Assembly (NCBI GenBank): GCA_029891385.1
Contig: CM057226.1
Location: forward strand, 12,145,225-12,209,224
Direction of reading: 5' to 3'
Length of the DNA: 64,000 nt
Source: Erythroxylum novogranatense
Taxonomy: Eukaryota; Streptophyta; Magnoliopsida; Malpighiales; Erythroxylaceae
In this document: positions 60,317 through 64,000 of the stretch, in pieces
How positions within the stretch are numbered: position 1 is the first letter of the stretch
How the letters are laid out: each line of letters begins with the position of its first letter
Notes under the pieces: generated by a model
Database searches by the model: none
What the model was told of the DNA's origin: nothing
What the model saw: only the letters and a program-made list of their open reading frames with translations
Made by a program: the position numbers and the translations under genes

Positions 60317-62110
60317 CTAGTTTGTCAACCTTGAAAGCAATTCATCAATGTTCCTGTCAGAACTTCCACCTTCACTGACTGCTTCTATAGCCAACTCTCT
60401 CCATTTCTTAGCATTGTCTTTCATCTCTCTCCCCTTTTGGTCTCCTTCCATTACTTGCTTTATGCATCTCTCGATTTCTTCTTTCTTGACAATTCCATTA
60501 GCTTCATCCTCATCAACCTTCACTCTAATTCCCACCTTCCATACGTCTTCAACAAGTTTAGCATTTGTGGGTTCGTCGCTCCACACTGGCATTGCCACCA
60601 TTGGCACTCCTAAGCTCAAGGCCTCTATCGTCGAGTTCCAACCACAATGTGTCAGAAAACATCCCACGGCTTCATGTGATAGTATCTTCACTTGATTACC
60701 CCAATTTACTATTAGTCCCCTACTGGTTTCAGCCACCTCTTCTTTGAAAGCTTTTGGTAACTTGGCCTCCTCTAAAGGCCTAATCAACCACAAGAAGTAG
60801 AAATTGCTTTCCTTCAAGCCATAAGCAAGTTCCTCCAATTGCTTTTCACTTAGTTCCACCAGGCTACCAAAGGCCACGTACACAACTGACCCTATTGGCT
60901 TAGCATTAAGCCAATTGAAGGTCTTTGATTTATCTACTGTCCAGAAATCAAGACCATAAGTTTCATCATCTACAATGCTCTTGTCTAAATAAAAAGATGG
61001 AACTGTTGGTCCAATAGTTAATAGAGGACAGTCCTGTGACATCATATCCACCACCTATAGGAACAAATGTAGTTAGCTGACAAGCAGTGGTTCACAGAGT
61101 GATCCTTTTCAATATAAACTCTAATCTCTAGTAATGTGTCCATGATTAATCAGATTCTGTGTTTAAACTTAATCTATTTAATCCATTTCAGAATAACAGA
61201 AAGTCTCTATTGTAGTCCTGTATCGAATTTGTGGAATATATAAAACATCAATGAACTTTCCATATCCATGGAACACTTACATCAGTAGTTGAAAGCAGTC
61301 ATTTATATGGAAATTCTAAGTGAGACTTGGGACATGTTGATCCAGTTTTTGCATGATGTCTAAATTTATGGGTAATTTGCTGATCGTGCGTGCTAACTAA
61401 TTCCTCTTGCCGGAAAATCATACATGACATTCTTGAAGATATCATCCTTGACATACCTGATCCTCCAGCTTGTAGAATGTGTTGAAAAGGACAAAGTCAG
61501 CTTGGTCCAAGTTAGAGAACTGTTCCAAATACATCTCCCAGTTAAGCGGGTATGATCCTGGGACGCCGATGACCATTGGCATGTCGCGAAGCTCAAACAG
61601 TGGCAACCCTGGAATCGAAATCGGTGTAGAAAAAATGGGCAACTCCAACAATTTCCGATGAACTCTGTAGTAAATGTACTCAACGGAACATGGTTGAGTG
61701 AAAAATGTCGCGACAAATAAGCCGAACTGTTTACCCACATCTAGAGCCCATGGCATGAAAGGCTCGTAGATTAAACATGTGATAGGGTTCAAAGAGTTCT
61801 CATATTTCCTGATGAGCCCAGCGAGTGTTTCGGAGCCGACATCTCTTAGACTTGTGAAATAGGATTGATGGCTGTCAACTGAGTTAGATGATGCAAAAAG
61901 GTCTTCATCGAAGCCGTCTGATATTACATCAAGGTGCACAGTACCAATAGACGAGCCAAGGTTCATTGACTTGGACATGGCAAGAGTTGTTAGAAGGGTG
62001 GCTTTGAGACCTTTGGTGACCAAACGCTTGGAGAATTGTAGCATCGGGTTGACATGGCTTTGTGCTGGGAACGGGAGCACTAGAACATGCCCGTGGACCT
62101 TCTCTTCCAT
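60317..62110 (-). CDS. UDP-glycosyltransferase UGT2 (UGT74-like, family 1)
   Basis: Exons 62110-61457 (218 codons) and 61054-60317 (245 codons) join in phase 0 at the same place as in UGT1 (donor gtatgtc, acceptor ctatag), giving 463 residues. The exon-1 proteins differ at about 22 of 218 positions, mostly in the acceptor-facing part (SYPLNWEMYLEQF here, SYPLNFGMLMDQF in UGT1). His19 is kept, and residue 116 is again Glu (IYEPFMPW). The PSPG box 336-379 ends WSDE. The C-terminus lacks the extra YHHPVC tail of UGT1. The intron is longer (402 against 154 bases). Acceptor substrate is unknown; divergence at the acceptor side hints at a different one. Confidence 0.9.
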
Positions 62111-62186
62111 CTTTTCACTCTCTCTCTCACAGCTTGAACCTCCTTGCAGGGGTTAGAGGTTAAAGCATCACAACGAGGTCTTCCTT

Positions 62187-62199
62187 GGTATATTTAAGG
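62187..62199 (-). promoter_or_regulatory. TATA-like word upstream of UGT2
   Basis: ccttaaatatacc on the minus strand lies about 80 bases before the UGT2 ATG. The corresponding stretch of UGT1 (about 33900-33925) reads differently and lacks it. Confidence 0.45.
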
Positions 62200-62304
62200 A
62201 ATTGCTCGGAAATTTTATGGAGATAACTTGCTCAATCAAGTGGGAATATTATTTGGTTACTCAGACGGCAATGGTTTAACTAGAGCTCATTTGCCAAGTT
62301 GCCT

Positions 62305-62604
62305 AATCAAATTCCGATGAACTCTTATAATAAATATTATCAACTTTAACAAATTCCGATGAACTCTGATAATAAATATACTCAACTGCACATGATTCAG
62401 TGAAGAAAACAAAACAGCAGGTAACCTAAAAATTGTCTAGATAAAACAAATTGTTCCGATGAACTCTTATAATAAATATACTCAACAGCAGGTGATTGAG
62501 TGAAGAAAACAACAAGTAACTTAAATAATTGATCAGCAACATCTAAGCCCCGAGGCATGAAGTACTCGTAAACTCAGCAAGTAACAAGGTGGAAGAGCAT
62601 TGTA
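62305..62604 (-). pseudogene. UGT relic with internal repetition
   Basis: The word ttccgatgaactct followed by ataataaatat occurs three times, near 62312, 62346 and 62454. It derives from UGT exon 1 (VHRKLLEL region). The third copy continues through gattgagtgaagaaaacaac to cccgaggcatgaagtactcg, matching UGT residues about 115-160. It is a rearranged pseudogene lying 0.2 kb upstream of the UGT2 start. Confidence 0.7.
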
Positions 62605-63400
62605 TTTACATGTGAGAAATGGAATTGAATAAGATGTAAGGGAGAGTATCTTATTATATCTTATTTTATCTCAAATAATAAAAATAAATTACTTCCAATT
62701 TGAAAGGTTTAAGATAAAATATAAAATGATAAATAATATTTTACAATATTACATTATGAATCCTTCTATCAAATGATATTTTACTATATTATAATATTAA
62801 CTTTTATATCTCTCCCAAATAATAATTTCTAATATCATATTCATTTATATTCTATTTCATTGTAAACTACCCCATTTCATTCCATTAAACAACTTATGTC
62901 CAATTAAATATAGTCTTAAAACAAAATAAATAAATAAATAAATCGTGAAACGATAGTTTTAATATACAAAATTATTAGATCATTATTTATACGTAGGCCC
63001 AGAAATAGGCAAGGGTAGAAAGGGCATCTGCCCAGGGTCACACTTAATCTTCTCTTATTTTGCCTTATTTTATTCTTTAAAAGAGCGTACTCTTGACATT
63101 TATAAAGAATATAAAGAAACAAAATATGGGCCATTTTTACTTTATTCAAGACATATAAAACATTAATAAATATGCATTACACTCCACCAAATCACTTACA
63201 AAATTCTATAACGCCCTTGTTGTCTACATTCAGAAGTTCACAAAGAATACGCTGGAACCAAATTCGGTTCAACTCCACAACCATAATGCCCCCATTTCAC
63301 TCCATTTTGCTTTTCGGAATGTTGTACAAACAATAATGAGTTAATTACACATGACATAACTCACTTCTCGAAATGCCCTTTCCACTTCTTTTGTCCAGTA
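62605..63400. other. Duplicated flank (block B) with two insertions
   Basis: It matches block A except for an AT-rich insert at about 62640-62940 and another at about 62995-63200. The second contains gcccagaaataggcaaggg and resembles, inverted, the block at 8130-8345. No gene is seen. Confidence 0.55.
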
Positions 63401-63698
63401 CTCCCTCCGTTTCATAATAAGAGTCGTTTTAGATACATTTTAATTATTCAAAATAAGTGTCATTCTTGACTTTGTATGCATGTTTATAATTTTTCTTCCA
63501 AAATTAACCTTTCATTTTTCTCTCATCTTAATTATACAAATCACAATTTCAAGGCAATTTCTCTCACAATTTCATTTAAGATGCTGATTACCGAGGTAAT
63601 TTTATGAAAGTATTAATAAGGGTATATCTATAATTTTATTAGCTTTCTTAATAAGCATGCATTATTCTAAAATGACTCTTATTATGAAACGGAGGGAG
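63401..63698. mobile_element. Stowaway-type MITE, 298 bp
   Basis: The terminal inverted repeats ctccctccgtttcataataa and its complement ttattatgaaacggagggag enclose AT-rich DNA. TA at 63399-63400 and 63699-63700 is the target duplication. Such elements are moved by Tc1/mariner transposases. Block A lacks it at the equivalent place (about 59300). Confidence 0.9.
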
Positions 63699-64000
63699 TA
63701 CTATTTTTTGCGTATTTCAAAAACATACAAAACCCATCTGGATACATGTTCATCTCAGAATTTATTGTTTTTTTCTTTTTTAATTTTGTTTTCTTAAATT
63801 ATTAATGAAATCTACTTTTTATTATTTCCCTTTAATTCTCTTAATCTTTTTTAACTTAATACATATTTGAATGAATCAAAATTTTCTCAAATATGATTGG
63901 TAGTTTTAGTTAGTCATCTTTTTAAAATAGTTCTTTTGTTGTTATTTTGTCTTAAAATTTGATAGATCTAGATGACGACTTGACCTGATAAACTCGTGAT
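63699..64000. other. Remainder of block B
   Basis: It continues the duplicated flank: atctggatacatgttcatct, aattattaatgaaatctact and ttaacttaatacatattt match 59339-59460. No gene is seen to the window end. Confidence 0.6.

Overview
This window is AT-rich, retrotransposon-dense nuclear DNA from a flowering plant, most likely a eudicot. The evidence is Ty1/copia elements of Tnt1-like and SIRE/Maximus type, Ty3/gypsy chromoviruses of Tekay type with LTRs over 3 kb, CACTA and hAT DNA transposons, an L1-type LINE, MITEs, an F-box gene and UGT74-like glycosyltransferase genes with a plant PSPG box. The species cannot be named from sequence alone. I see no rRNA or tRNA gene, CRISPR array or prokaryotic operon. 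The only host genes I consider intact are the F-box gene (30752-31879, minus) and two UGT genes (32275-33835 and 60317-62110, both minus). A small two-exon acidic-protein gene near 10841-11580 is possible.

Layout. 1-4261: end of a Tekay-type polyprotein and its 3.9-kb 3' LTR, inserted into a copia pol gene whose remainder and 3' LTR run to about 5800. 5800-7650: minus-strand relics of another copia element and of a LINE. 7650-13200: low-complexity DNA, a minisatellite, and a tandemly repeated block carrying copies of an acidic terminal exon. 13217-20945: a Tnt1-like copia element on the minus strand with a 5-bp target duplication, broken by a CACTA element (18024-19486) and by an inverted second copy of its own gag (17042-17855). 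22020-24893: a CACTA end and a truncated Tekay LTR. 26510-30268: a 5'-truncated LINE whose 3.7-kb frame never shifts but carries eight in-frame stops.

30752-64000 is a glycosyltransferase neighbourhood expanded by transposons. UGT1 and UGT2 share an intron position and are about 90% identical in exon 1 by eye. Between and beyond them are at least three UGT relics and a duplicated flanking block. Within the gap lie a TRIM-like copia deletion derivative (34554-36324), a SIRE/Maximus gag-only derivative (36644-41277), a full-length 11.1-kb Tekay element (44383-55498) and a hAT transposase relic (55655-57605). These insertions explain most of the distance between the two genes.

Points most worth a second look: both UGTs have Glu where plant UGTs normally have the catalytic-dyad Asp and the last PSPG Gln; the SIRE-type LTR has an array of the palindrome AAGTCGACTT upstream of its TATA box that differs by one 21-bp unit between the two LTRs; the copia element has an inverted gag copy; the LINE's TAG stops all fit loss of C at CWG sites; a 51-bp palindrome ends the hAT relic; and a MITE has a related empty site inside this same window.
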